A DNA stretch of 28,081 nt from Welwitschia mirabilis (taxonomy: Eukaryota; Gnetophyta; Gnetopsida; Welwitschiales), in the NCBI GenBank assembly GCA_051453625.1, contig JBOZIK010000001.1, positions 42,360,815 to 42,388,895 on the forward strand, written 5' to 3'. Shown piece by piece: positions 1 to 10,767 of this stretch; position 1 is the first letter of the stretch; every line of letters starts with the position of its first letter. The notes below the pieces were generated by a model. That model was not told the origin of the DNA. It saw nothing but the letters and a program-made list of their open reading frames with translations, and searched no databases. The position numbers and the translations under genes were made by a program.

Positions 1-319
1 ATCTTTTCTGTCACCTGCATTACAGATAGGATGACAATATATTATTTTTTAATCTTTTTTTCTATTGTTTGTTGTTTACAAGATGTTGTAAGATGGTCAA
101 TCTTAAAAATAGATATCAGAGAGAAAGGCCACTGATAGAGAAAAACATTAAAAAGGACTGATGGACATAGAATACAAATTGGAAAAGTAATCTATAGGTG
201 CACTTAATCTTCCTTCTAAATTTATTTTTTATAAATTCAATTTTCTTAATGAAAAACCTTGAGAAGAAGAGAAACAATTTGCAATGTCGAGTGCTTCCCA
301 TAAGTAAAAATAAATTGTA
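1..319. other. AT-rich lead-in, no gene recognised
   Basis: Low-complexity AT-rich sequence before the first recognisable gag residues. No ORF with family resemblance was seen on either strand. It could be the untranslated leader of element A, but no LTR end or primer-binding site was recognised. Confidence 0.4.
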
Positions 320-1500
320 GGATTTTCTACCCGTAATGCAAACCTTACCCTTAGAGAATTATTAGTCAACAAGAAAAGAGAGATTAAAAGACCTTTTCAC
401 CTACCCCCAAGAGATGATGTTGAACTTAAAAACCTAAATTTCTATTTATCTTTTAATGAAGAAAATGATGAGAATACTCTTCAACACATTGCAAACATTA
501 AATAGTTAATCCCTACATTGGGTAATGGGAATAAAAAAATTAGTGATAGAACATACATGGTAATATTTCCCATAACATTAAGAGGTAGAGTAAAAATTTG
601 GCTCAAAACTATTCCCCACAAAAGCTAAAAATATGGGATCAAGTCCAAGAAATCTTTATAAAGAGATTTATGAGTAAAGAAACTATGAGAAAAATAAAAA
701 AAGAAGTGATAAACTTTTAACAAAAATTAAATGAAGACTATGCCTTCACATATGAGCATTTCTTTATAGCCTATTATTCTAATCCAGTACATGCTTTTTG
801 ACTAATAGAACTAATAGACTACCTTTATAGTCGACTAACTCCACACATAAAACAACTTGTATATTTTTCTTGTAGAGGAAACCTTATGAATCTTACATTA
901 GATGATGCATGGACAAAATTAAAAGAACTTGTGGAGATCAATCAAACTTGGTTAACTCCTAAAGAAAATCCAACTGTAGGCCAACTAATCAAAGACTTAA
1001 AAAAGATTAAATAGCAAAAAGAGATAGAATCTAGTCCTACAAATTCTATGAGATATTTTGTAACAATCTTGGAGAATTATGTAGAAATGATTTTAGATTA
1101 CAAATCCACAACAGAAAGAAATGTTGTGAAAACTTGTGATTTATGTGAGGATAATTATCATGTCACCAAAAACTACCCTCTTTTGCCAACATACAAAGAA
1201 AGAATACATGAAGAAGTTTGTGCTCTTAAAGAACTATCTCTAAACTTTAGAAATAAAAATTAGGCACAACCTAGGTTAAGAACGTATTTCCAAAATAATT
1301 CTCAACCTTTTAAAAACTAATTTGAAAATGTAAAATCTTAACTAGGATCATCAAAATTTCAATATCCAAATGATCAACTCATAAACCTTACAAAGGAACT
1401 TAGAAAAACAAATGTCAACATGAAAAACATGGTAAACATCTTTTAACTCATAATGCTAGTAAACCAAAGAACTTAATGAATATTAGTTATACAACCTTTA
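320..1500 (+). pseudogene. Ty3/gypsy gag, decayed (element A)
   Basis: This is a remnant of the capsid/nucleocapsid polyprotein of a plant Ty3/gypsy retrotransposon, which would form the virus-like particle and bind the RNA genome. The conserved gag core is readable as LRGRVKIWL at 578-604. After a frame change it continues as WDQVQEIF, KRFMS and LDDAWTKLKELVE up to about 950. A nucleocapsid zinc knuckle follows at 1135-1176 with the pattern C-x2-C-x4-H-x4-Y; the last Cys is Tyr (TAC, one transition from TGC). A Lys/Asn/Gln-rich tail runs on to about 1500. The reading crosses at least two frames, with TAG/TAA stops mostly at Gln-like positions. The protease of the same element follows on the same strand. 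The start is approximate, as no initiator Met is recognisable. Family-level call is firm; lineage is not resolved. Confidence 0.82.
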
Positions 1501-1918
1501 CTAAACCCAAATAAACTAAGAAAAGATTGTAAGGTTGTGAAAAGAAGGGGACAAGAAACAAACCTTCCTCCAAATAAATCTTTCACCTCCCAAAATGATT
1601 TTAGAAATGAGGAAAAAGAAGAGGAAGAGGACATTAAAATATTAGAAGATTATAACTTCCCTTCTCTTAAAAAAAAGAAAAAGAAAAATCCCTCTTAATA
1701 AACCACCCTTTGGCTTAATAGAATTAACAATACATTAACATTTAATGAACATCTAAAAGAAAAATGTGAGCATAAAATTACACTTCTAGAAACTTTTACA
1801 ATAAAATTCGGGGTACTTAAAACTTTGAAAATACTTAATAAGAAGGGAAAAAAAAAAGTCATTCCTAGCAAAGTCTTTCTATCCCAATCCCTCACAAATT
1901 TAGTATTACAAAAATCAC
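1501..1918 (+). pseudogene. gag-protease linker of element A, decayed
   Basis: This Lys/Glu-rich stretch with several short frames includes an acidic run at about 1600-1640 followed by a basic run at about 1665-1690. It lies between the gag remnant and the protease remnant on the same strand, so it is most simply the variable linker of the same polyprotein. No domain is recognised. It ends at a short run of N. Confidence 0.4.
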
Positions 1919-1928
1919 NNNNNNNNNN
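1919..1928. other. Assembly gap, 10 N
   Basis: Ten undetermined bases immediately before the protease remnant of element A. Confidence 1.
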
Positions 1929-1939
1929 GTAGCTATAGT

Positions 1940-2335
1940 GAATGTTACTTTAGAGAGAAATAAAAATATTAGAAAAATCTTTAATAGACACTGGAGTGAG
2001 TATTAACATTATGCTACTTCACATTTGTAGGATAGAATAGAGCCTACTTTGGTTGTCTTAGAATTAATAGATACTTTAGTTAAGAAACCATTATGCGTTA
2101 TTAAAGATTTGGTAATACAAATTTAAGAGGATTGCTATTCAATAGATGTAACTATCATAGAAGTTGAGCATAATAGAGGATATCCTTACTTTTAGGATGA
2201 GGCTTTTGTGCAACATCCCAATGCATCATTGATACAAGGGTAGGAATTATATAATTTCACTTTGGAAATAGAATGTTTTCAATTAGAGTTTTTGATGTAG
2301 CAGAGAAAGATTTAGGTGATGATGAAATGGACATT
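1940..2335 (+). pseudogene. Retropepsin-like aspartic protease, decayed (element A)
   Basis: This is a remnant of the Ty3/gypsy protease that would cleave the gag-pol polyprotein. The active-site motif reads LIDTGVSINIM, with the catalytic Asp codon at 1987-1989. D-T-G is intact, but the next residue is Val (GTG) where the family has Ala; GCG to GTG is a CpG-type transition. Downstream, LELIDTLVKKPLCVIKDL and an HPNASLIQG-like stretch match the flap and C-terminal half of OTA-type plant retropepsins. At least five in-frame TAA/TAG codons interrupt it, several at Gln-like positions. It lies just behind the gag of the same element. No reverse transcriptase is recognisable before the sequence becomes T-rich non-coding. 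Confidence 0.8.
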
Positions 2336-2720
2336 AAAAGCAATATCAAACCAACTTTATTCCTACAACATCATCCACTTAAAAAAGAGAGATGAAATTA
2401 AATGAGCATGTACTTTGTGATAACCAACTTAAGAGTGAAGAAGAAATACAACCTTTAGAGTGTAAGAAAGTTCAAATTTTCAAGAAAGATTATGAGAGAG
2501 ATTGTCCATTACATAAGTCAAAAATTGAAAATCATAACTTTAATTTGAATGAAAATGTTTTTAGTGAACTTGAATATAATTTTTCTTGTGATGCTTAAAA
2601 TAAAACTCTTGCATTCAATGAAAATTTTTTATCAGAGTTACCATTTCTCTCTCCTTTGACTTCTAAAATTTATGCTTTAATGTGGTATCATAAAGTTCTC
2701 TCCATTACTCCTCTTTTCAT
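2336..2720 (+). pseudogene. Unidentified coding-like remnant after protease A
   Basis: A frame open from 2392 to 2598 encodes a charged, Glu/Lys/Asn-rich peptide containing LNEHVLCDNQLKSEEEIQ. After one stop it continues in the same frame as FNENFLSELPFLSPLTSKIY to about 2720. It resembles the spacer that follows protease in some OTA elements, but I find no conserved motif. Being in phase behind the protease, it probably belongs to element A. Function unknown. Confidence 0.4.
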
Positions 2721-3664
2721 TTAATTAATTTTATTTGAAAATAATTATACACATTTTATGCTTTATCAATTAGTAAATTTTTGGTTTGGACCTTATTTAT
2801 CTAAAAATATTGAGACCAAAACTGATCCCTATTTTTCCCTTCTTTCTTTTCAATAAAAGTGTGATTTACATTTAGGAATTGAATAAAATTTTGCTTGTCT
2901 TAAAATTTTCTTTCAGCTTTCTATTTGATAGTCTTTATTTTTATTTTTCCACTTCTAGTTTTTATTTTTGTTTATAGTTTTTGTTTTTTATTTTTGAAAT
3001 AATGTTGTCTCCTTTTTTGTCCTCACAACAGAGAGAAAGATAGTTAGTTTTATTAGTTTTCTAGATTTCTGATAATTTTCTGTGTTTTCTAATAAATTTT
3101 TTGTTTTTCTTCATGTATCATCTGGATGACGAGCAAGATGACATTTAATGAAATAATCATTTTTATTTTCTGTTATTTTGAGAGAATACATTTTTATGGC
3201 TTTGTTGAGATTTCTGATGTGACTGCTTGAGAATTTAGGAAGTAAATGGGCAAAAATTGGAATTTCACAAGTAAACCTTCTAAATTTTCTCTTACCATTT
3301 TTCTTTAAAGGTTATTATGGCATTACTTGATCATTTTTCAAAATTGACTTATATATTTATCTTCATGACTAGTATTTTGACTTGGGCATTTTAATAGTAA
3401 AATTGGCTTCACCCAGTCTTAGGACATTCTTATGTCCATGAACTTTAAATTGAAGGAAGATGCTTATTTCTCCTTAATGGTGAAAAGGTCTTATATTGTT
3501 TAAGAGTGTTCTTTTCTATCTTTACCTTACGACTTTCACCTTTGTCCTTTAGAATGATTGGTAATGTGAAATGTCCTTAGTGTTTGTTTTCAAAAAATAA
3601 AAAAGAGAATGAAATAAGGCCATGATTTTTTATTTGTGATATTTCAAAAATATGGTCACCATGA
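2721..3664. other. T-rich non-coding stretch
   Basis: The plus strand is strongly T-rich with poly-T/TTTTA runs at about 2925-3010. No protein-family resemblance was seen on either strand. It could be the 3' untranslated part of element A. Confidence 0.45.
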
Positions 3665-3835
3665 TGTCCTACTGCAAGTACACTAGGGTAAATATTTTTG
3701 AAAGGAGTCTTTGGAAGTGTAACGTGATAGCTGTGGAAACTCCATTGGGAGGTCAGTTAACTAAGCTTCACAAGTTCTTACTTCTTGGACTATGGTTGCA
3801 CTCCCCTCATCATGGATAATAAAGTTGTATTTAAA
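3665..3835 (+). repeat. Dispersed block, copy 1 (matches 10768-10935)
   Basis: This block begins TGTCCTA and shares an ordered series of short matches with the block at 10768: AAGTACA, GGGTAAA, AGTGTAA, CAAGT.CTTACT and GGTTGCACTC. By eye the first part is about 70% alike, with differences mostly transitions. Both copies are on the plus strand. Resemblance fades beyond the GGTTGCACTC motif at about 3795-3804. It may be the edge of an LTR or a conserved internal segment. Confidence 0.65.
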
Positions 3836-5859
3836 TTTGAGGCTATGGAACCAGTGGTGTTCTTGATGTCATAAGAGGCATTGCTTATTTCCTAGACTCT
3901 TAGTCTATTTCACATGCTCTTTTCATTTCTTGAGATTTAGTTATTTGTTTTGAGATGATGGTAGGTAAGTTCATTTTTGAGTAATTCTTTAGTTTGATCA
4001 TTCATTTTATTTTAAGCATCATCATAACCAATGCCTCATTGAATGGAATTTTTCATACATTAAATCATGCATTTTTCACATCATGTAATGTTATGATTTC
4101 TTTTATGAGAGTTTACTAGGTTAAAATATTAGATAGGTGAGCTATCTTTTATTTTTGTAATCTTATGCCCATTTTTTTTCCTTTTGTAGTTTAGTTAGTT
4201 ATTTTAAAGTCATTACTGTATTTTCTTATTCTCATAATTTTCTATTTGGCTTTGTAATAAAAGCATATTTCTTACTTAGTTGAGTTTTCTTAATAAATTT
4301 TATTTTTGGTATTGTAAGGGCTTTTCTTAATTATTTTTATGATAAAACATTTTTTTTACTTGTTATAATATTTCATAGATTTATATTTTACAAATCTGAC
4401 ATCACTCAACTTTACACTTTATTTAGAAAGTTATCCTCTTTTACATGCCTTCTCACTCCTATCTACTTTCCTTATTTTAATTTTCCAATATGGGATGTAT
4501 TTATTTTTATTTGGGGGAGCAGAGACCAATTTTTATTGCTCATTTTCAAAAATTTTAAACTTAATTTAGATCTTTTATAAAATAAAGTTTTCAAAATTTT
4601 TATACACATTATGCATTACTTATTAGTTATCCATGTGATGTGTTTTATAAGCCTATTTTATAATTTTTATATTTACTTTTTGATAAACAAATTATCTTGA
4701 AATTATGATTTTTCACTTGGTTTTTATCAGGAACTAACAAAGGCTAAGTGGAAGGGCTATATTGCTACAAATTTATGATTATTTAATGGGGTTTTATGAG
4801 TTTATTTTATAGAACTTTTGCATAAGTTTACATGAAATTCTGAGGATTTTGGAGATACACTAGAAAATCTTAGAAATACACATTTCTTACCTAGATTTGA
4901 TGTGTTAAAGGCATATTCTAATGCACAAAGCTTTAGAGAAGGGTTACTGACAAAAATGCTAAGTTTATTATCAAGAAAATAATCAAAGAAGATGGTCATC
5001 CCCTCTATCGTCCTCATGATGGATAGGATGATTACACTGCTAGTTATTAATGTGGATTAACAAATCATTGCTAAGTCACCTTTTGTAATGAACTGTCATC
5101 CCCCGTGTTGTCCTTTAATAGTGACCCTTAACCATTTCATCCATTTCATTTATGTAAAAGAGTGCATCTTGCCATGCCTTCTGTTTGTCTTTTTCTACTA
5201 TGCGTTGTTATAAATAAGTTCCACTTTAACTCTTCTTCTTATCTTTATTGCACCAAAAATTCTCATGATAGGAGATCATATGATAGAAGATCCATCTCGA
5301 GTATTGCAGAAAGATGTTCCTTTGGTGGAGGGTTGTGTATCCTCCATTAAATCTTAGCTATTTCATAACCCCAATACTTGTTACTTCTTAATACAAAAAC
5401 CTTATTTGTTTTTATATTTTCATGTTAGATTCTTAGATTACCCTTATAGTTTATGATTGCCCTTTATCTAGTGACAGATTCTTGGGTGATATAGATCATC
5501 AAGGGTAGCCTTTGTTCAGGTTGAAAATAAGTAATATTAGTTCCATTTTGCATTTCATCTAGATTAGTTGCATCTTGCATTTTCCATTGTAATTTATTTC
5601 CTTCCATTTATCTCTTATTTTTTATCCCTATTATTCTTTTGCAAGGTAGTGTGAGTCTCATCCCATAGTCTTCAATGTGAATATGACATTTAGGGTCTAC
5701 TTTCACTCATACTAATATGATGTATTGTGTGAGATATTTATTTATTTTATGAATGACAGAATACTTTTGACCTTAAGAACTTACACAAATACACCACAAT
5801 AACTTTTAAGACTTGGAACTATGTAAAGTTATATTTTTGAATAGATATCAACCTGTATG
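3836..5859. other. AT-rich non-coding stretch, possible degraded LTR
   Basis: No coding resemblance. A GGGGGAG run occurs at about 4514-4520 and a TATAAATA box at 5209-5216, roughly 0.65 kb before the gag remnant of element B. This is where a 5' LTR would be expected, but I could not match it to any downstream LTR candidate, nor find a primer-binding site. Confidence 0.3.
5209..5216 (+). promoter_or_regulatory. TATA-like box in candidate LTR
   Basis: TATAAATA upstream of a pyrimidine-rich CTCTTCTTCTTATC stretch. Plant LTR promoters often look like this, but chance matches are common in such AT-rich DNA, so this is weak. Confidence 0.22.
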
Positions 5860-7020
5860 AATCATTGAAGACTTGAGAGATTAAATTTTAAATATTGAAT
5901 AGAAAGAACATGAGAAATTTGATGAATTTATGGATAGATATTAGATTTTACTAGCAAGATGTCCAAACCATGGAATAACTCTTAGGGAACAAATGAGAGC
6001 CATTTTAAAAGGTCAATGAAGTGATTCTTTGAAAATGCTAGATATTCTTCATGGAAGCAACATCAAGAATGGTAGGACCTAAGAGATTAAAACCAATATA
6101 GGCAAATTTCATAAAATGAGTTAGGGATGATCTCAAAATGAAGAAAAAAGCAAGAGAAAGGTTAATGAAGTTATGATAGAAAAAAAAATAGAGACTAACA
6201 TGCAAGTATATTAAAAGAAAATAATAAATGAATAGAAGCTCTAATAGGTGAAATTAATAGATTAAAATAAGAAGAAGAAGTGGAAACTTATGAAAAATTT
6301 AATGAAGAAAATTATCATCCTACAAAATATTTGTGAATGGTAGGTTTTGTGGAATGGTTAAATATTAATAGAATCGATTATACTCATAATAATGATTCTT
6401 AGATCAAGAAGAAGCCATATACTCACTAGAACAGGAAATAAAAATATAAGGAAAAAAAACTCCAATGAAAAAATTTATGTGATCAAGGAGATATGATTAT
6501 TTTAGAAATTGGAGAAATAGAGAAGGATAATTTAGTCACCATCAATAATTATATTTGAAAAAAAGCTTAAAAACTTTCTATATCTACTCAATCCTAACCA
6601 AATCCAAGAGAAGCTGGTTGTAAATCTATTACAATTAGATTAGGTTGAAGCCATCTTTTACCTTCCAGAAAAGAGAAGAAAACTAAGGAGAATGAAAGCA
6701 TGGTTGAATAAATTCAACAAAAGGATAAATAGATGATCTTTTATCATTTATAATGAGGAGTAAGATAACATGAAATGTTTTAAAGAAAGATGAAAAGGAT
6801 GTGGAATACCTTATCAGAGCTCTAGAAGATACCTCAATTACCTTATCCTTAGTATAAATGTTAAAAGACATTTCCTTATACTACAAGCAAATGAAAAAGT
6901 TATATAGTAAAGAGGGGAGAAAGAAAAAGAAAGAGAAAAATAATGATAAATAATTAATGAAAAAATCAACAAAAGGATCTTAGGTATCTTAGGCCTCTGC
7001 TCAAATCTCTGTAAGAAAAT
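5860..7020 (+). pseudogene. Ty3/gypsy gag, decayed (element B)
   Basis: This is a capsid-polyprotein remnant of a second plant gypsy element. The diagnostic stretch is LLARCPNHGIT at about 5948-5980, the counterpart of the RCPHHG-type motif in OTA gag proteins. It is followed by SLKMLDILHGSNIKN, matching the helical segment that ends the capsid core. Around 6310-6335 the frame reads NYHPTKYL, which looks like a zinc knuckle whose Cys codons have changed (Tyr in place of Cys). Lys/Glu-rich, many-stop sequence then continues to the protease. The sequence is in pieces in several frames. It belongs with the protease and pol remnants directly downstream; the start is approximate. Confidence 0.7.
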
Positions 7021-7420
7021 CAAATTGAGAAGTATAGTGATCTTGAAATACCAGTAGTAGATATAATTGTTGAAAGTGCTTGTAAAAGATAAGCTTTGAT
7101 GGATTTGAGGACGTGTATTAATCTCATTTCTTATGACATATTTGAATAATTTGAAAGTCCTCAGTTAACTCCATATAATGGATAAGTTTACATAATAGAT
7201 GATTCTATAGTAAAGCTAGAGGGAATAATGGAGAACACTTCAATAGAACTACAAGGGTTTGGATATATAGTGGATTGGATGGTTATAAAGATAAAAGGGA
7301 ATAATCATCCTATCTCCTAGGAATATCTTGGATGGCAATAGCTAATGCAACTATTTATTCTGAAAAGGAAGTAATGGAGATTAGTCTAAGAGACCTAGTA
7401 CAGTAAATAAAAATATCTGA
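7021..7420 (+). pseudogene. Retropepsin-like protease, decayed (element B)
   Basis: A protease remnant between gag and RT of element B. The active-site region reads ALMDLRTCINLISYD with the Asp codon at 7102-7104, so the usual D-S/T-G is D-L-R. TCG to TTG and GGG to AGG would explain this by two transitions. Further on, QGFGYIVDWMVIKIKG (about 7250-7300) and GISWMAIANATIY (about 7320-7360) match the C-terminal half of OTA proteases, where the family has a hydrophobic-Leu-Gly motif. A frame change occurs between these two parts. It cannot be catalytic. Confidence 0.72.
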
Positions 7421-7778
7421 TTAGGTAAAAATTGAACATTTCTCTATTAACAAAGGGTATAATGCTATCATGATCCTTAGGAAAGAATCTCAACAATTAT
7501 TAAAAGAATAAGAGATTGAAATAAGAGACTATTCCTTAACTTTTAAACTAGCAGAAAAGGAAGGATAACTAGAGAAACCTCCTCTTAAAGAAGGTTTGAA
7601 ATACATAGAAATACAGAAAAATAGACTTTTAATTATTAATAAAAATTAAAAAAATTCTTAAAAGAGAAAATTAAAAAGGATGTTCACAAAATAAACTAAT
7701 GATTTTTCTTAGGCTTATGAAGACACTATTGGAGTAAACCCTGCAATCTATTAGGATAAAATTTATTTGGATACCATA
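7421..7778 (+). pseudogene. Protease-RT linker of element B, decayed
   Basis: In-phase but stop-ridden sequence joining protease and RT. It includes NKGYNAIMILRKESQQLLKE, EGLKYIEIQ and AYEDTIGVNPAIY (about 7705-7750); the last part is where OTA polymerases carry the segment leading into the RT fingers. No catalytic motif is expected here. Confidence 0.55.
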
Positions 7779-8640
7779 GTAAAGCCTGTGAGGTAACCAA
7801 AAAGGAGATGCAATCCTCATATGCAAGATGTAATCAAAAAGGAAATTTTAAGGCTATTAAAATTAGGATTTATCTACCTTATTTATAATTTAGAATGGAT
7901 AAGTTCTATGATAATAGTTCCTAATAAGAATAATAAATGGAGAGTATACATAGATTTTAAGCTACTAAATAGTGCTATGTATAAGGATCATTTTCCTTTA
8001 CACTTTGTGGATCAATTTTTAGAAAGAATTTTTGGTTATAAATACTATAGTTTCTTGGATGGATACAATGAATGCAATTAAATTCCAATAACTCTTAAAG
8101 ACCAAGCTAAAACTGCTTTTGCTTACAAATGGGATACTTATGTCTTTAAAGTTTTAGCTTTTGGTTTATGTAATGCACCAGCCACTTTTTAGAGGATAAT
8201 GAATAGTATTTTCCAAGACATGATAATAATGTTAGTTGAGATTCCATGGATGACTTCTCAAATTTTGGAAATGACTTTGAGGAAGCTTTGAAAATATTGA
8301 AAGATATACTAACTTGGTATGAAGAAATGAACTTGAAATTAATCTAGTGTAAAAGTCATCTCGTAGTGGTTTAAGAGATTGTTTTAGGCCATAGGATATT
8401 AGTAAGAGAGATTAAAACTAATGAGAAAAGAATTAATGCCATCAAAGAAATTCCTCCACTAACTAACTTGAGAGAACTAAGATTAATTTTGGGTCATGTG
8501 GGGTATTATAGAAGATTCATTACTAATTTAAGTAAAATTACTAAACCATTAAGTAATCTCCTACAAAAATATGTACTCTGTAAATGGATCCAAAAATGCT
8601 AAAAAGCTTTTCAAATTCTTATAGATAAGTTAGTTGAGAC
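7779..8640 (+). pseudogene. Ty3/gypsy reverse transcriptase, decayed (element B)
   Basis: The best preserved coding region of the window. In order: RCNPHMQDVIKKEILRLLKL (about 7808-7860), the fingers start; KWRVYIDFKLLN (about 7937-7972); KDHFPLHFVDQFLERI and SFLDGYNECN (to 8080), which includes the first catalytic Asp motif; FGLCNAPATF (about 8160-8191); then the YMDD box. That box reads SMDDF with Met-Asp-Asp at 8246-8254, one frame away from the preceding VEI, so an indel sits at the active site and Tyr/Phe has become Ser. GHVGYYRRFI (about 8493-8522) and KITKPLSNLLQK close the thumb/connection. Stops at 8079, 8190 and 8345 lie at Gln positions of the family. This looks like an OTA-type (non-chromovirus) RT. 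Confidence 0.9.
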
Positions 8641-9060
8641 CCATATTTTATAAAATCTAGATTGGGACAAAACCTTCCACATTATGACTGATGCTTTATA
8701 ATATATTGTTAGTGCTATTTTAGGATAGAAAGATGATGATTGTAAACCATATGCTATTTCTTACATAAGTAAAAATCTTACTTCTGCATAATAAAACTAC
8801 ACACTTAGAAAAAATAGATGCTAGTCATAGATAAATTTAGGAATTATATCTTGGGTTATGAGGTTAAAATTTACATAGATCATAGTGCTATATGGTTTTT
8901 AATGAATAAGAAGGAATAAAATTCTTTAATCATAAGATCGATATTTTTAATGAAGGAATTTAATCTAAAGATAATAGATAAAAAGAGAATAGAGGACATG
9001 ATGGCTGATGATCTATCTAGATTAGAATTCCTTGAATAGGATAAACAAATGGATACCTAA
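8641..9060 (+). pseudogene. Ty3/gypsy RNase H, decayed (element B)
   Basis: A remnant of the RNase H domain that would degrade the RNA strand during reverse transcription. WDKTFHIMTDAL (about 8663-8698) carries the first conserved Asp. ISYISKNLTSA follows, then NYILGYEVKIYIDHSAIWFL (about 8840-8900) and KEFNLKIIDKKR with ADDLSRLEF near 9005-9030, the typical end of the domain. The segment around 8800-8835, expected to hold the catalytic Glu, is scrambled by a frame change and stops. It directly continues from the RT. Confidence 0.88.
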
Positions 9061-10440
9061 AATAGTTTTTCTAATGAACTTCTAGCAATTTTGCAATAGA
9101 CTCCTTAGTTTGCAAATATTTCTAACTTCTTTGTGTGTAAGAAGATAACTTCTTACTTAAACTATTATGAGAAAAAGAGGTTGTTAAGAGAAGTAAAAGA
9201 TTGTATATGGAAGAATAAAATCCTCTTCAGATTTTGTAAGGATGGTGTTATTAGAAGATGTGTTGAAGAGCTTGATCAGAGGGAGCTTTTGCAAACTTTT
9301 CATGTACAGGAAGGAGGAGATCATAATAAAGGAAAAAGAATGTTTATAAAAATTATAAATGTGAGATATTATTTTTCTTCTCTATTCAAGAACTCTTTCA
9401 ATTATACTAAAGGGTATGACAAGTGTCAAAGAGAGGAAGAATAATCAAAGGTTATGTAAATGATCCAAAAATGGATTTAAGCTTTGGAACCTTTTGATGT
9501 TTGGGGGATATATTTCATTCATCCCATTAATCCAAAATCCTATGTAAAAGAATACATTCTAACATGTGTGGATTACTTGACTAAATGGGCTAGAGAAGAG
9601 GCTGTTCCTAACTATTGCACTATAACCATAATTAAATTCTTATCTAGGAATATTTTTCACCAGTTTAACATGCTTAGGAGTATTATATTAGATAGAGGGA
9701 CTCATTTCAATAGTCAAACTTTGAAAAATTTTTGTCTAAGTATGGAGTCCATTATAAACTCTCTTCTACTCATCCCCAATCCCACAGTTAGGTTGAGCTC
9801 ATAAATAGGGAATTAAACTAGATTCTGACTAAAACAGTAAACACCAAAAGAACAAACTAAGCACATAAACTTACTGAAGCTTTATAGGCCTATAGGATAA
9901 TTTAAAAAAATAGTATAAGTTTCACACCCTATACGCTAGTCTATGGTAGAAAAAACTTTGCCTATTGAATTAAGATTAACATCTTATAAATTTACTAAAT
10001 AATTATATCACAATTTGAATAAAGCTTAAAAATAATGGATCTAGAACATGAATAAATTAGATGAATATATAAGAGAACCTTAATAATAATGAATTAATCC
10101 AAAAACAGGTAAAAGAGTGGCATGACTATAATGTTTGAAAAACTAATTTCAAAATTAGAGATAATGTTTTAGTTTTAAATTCCCCCTCTNNNNNNNNNNN
10201 NNNNNNNNNNNNNNNNNNNNNNNNNNNNNNNNNNNNNNNNNNNNNNNNNNNNNNNNNNNNNNNNNNNNNNNNNNNNNNNNNNNNNNNNNNNNNNNNNNNN
10301 NNNNNNNNNNNNNNNNNNNNNNNNNNNNNNNNNNNNNNNNNNNNNNNNNNNNNNNNNNNNNNNNNNAATTTTACTCTTAGAAGAAATTGGACAAACTTAT
10401 AAGGTAGAAATAGATCTATCCATATGTTTTCCTTCATAAT
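9061..10440 (+). pseudogene. Ty3/gypsy integrase, decayed (element B)
   Basis: This is a remnant of the enzyme that would insert the cDNA into host DNA. The zinc-binding part (about 9290-9440) keeps both His (FHVQEGGDH) but its Cys pair is degraded (TKGYDKCQ). In the catalytic core, WGIYF at 9502-9516 has Tyr at 9511-9513 where the first catalytic Asp is expected. YILTCVDYLTKW follows. The second Asp is intact in LDRGTHF (codon 9691-9693), and the Glu is intact in VELINREL (codon 9795-9797, another frame). C-terminal remnants include TPYTLVYGR (about 9925-9955) and, after a 177-N gap, LEEIGQTYKVEI (about 10376-10411). No chromodomain is seen, in line with an OTA element rather than a chromovirus. 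Confidence 0.88.
10190..10366. other. Assembly gap, 177 N
   Basis: Undetermined bases inside the C-terminal part of the element B integrase remnant. The non-round length suggests an estimated gap size. Confidence 1.
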
Positions 10441-10703
10441 CCTATATTATTTAAATAAATATTAAAAATTATAAGAAATAATAATAATAATTAAAAACTA
10501 AATATTAGGCTATAAATTTTAAATTTTAATTAAAAAAAGTGAATGTTCTTCAAAATTATAAGCATTTTTCCTTAGCAAGTGAAAATATCTCTCAAAAAAA
10601 TCAATAAGACTTCGAGAAGGAAGAAGTTATAAAGATAAGAATGACTATATGATAAAGGAAAATAAAGGTACTTATGCAACCATTTATCTTATTATTTTGA
10701 TTT
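10441..10703. other. AT-rich spacer behind pol of element B
   Basis: AT-rich sequence without coding resemblance between the last integrase residues and the purine tract. It is probably 3' untranslated sequence of element B. Confidence 0.4.
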
Positions 10704-10767
10704 GGGAGGGAGGAGGATGGGGGAGAAAGAAAAAAAGAAAAAGAAGAAGAGGAAGAAGAAGGAGAAA
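10704..10767 (+). promoter_or_regulatory. Long purine tract, candidate polypurine tract
   Basis: These 64 nt contain a single pyrimidine (T at 10718): a G-rich first third, then A/G. The tract ends exactly where the dispersed block begins with TGTCCTA at 10768. Retrotransposons prime plus-strand DNA from such a tract immediately before the TG of the 3' LTR, so the position behind pol and before a TG is suggestive. It is longer than a usual polypurine tract and could instead be a simple-sequence expansion. Confidence 0.45.

Noticed and set aside
4802-5350. Short frames at 4802-5017 (minus) and 5162-5350 (plus), the latter with a hydrophobic start like a signal peptide
   Set aside because: The hydrophobic stretch results from T-rich codons and overlaps a TATA-like box; there is no support from homology.
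5500-5860. tRNA-Asp-type PBS of Athila elements in front of the element B gag
   Set aside because: No stretch resembling it could be found even allowing for C-to-T changes.
6683-7023. Overlapping minus-strand frames within the gag region of element B
   Set aside because: Antisense shadows of the decayed plus-strand gag.
10126-10437. Minus-strand frame at 10126-10437
   Set aside because: Spans the 177-N gap and is antisense to the element B integrase remnant.
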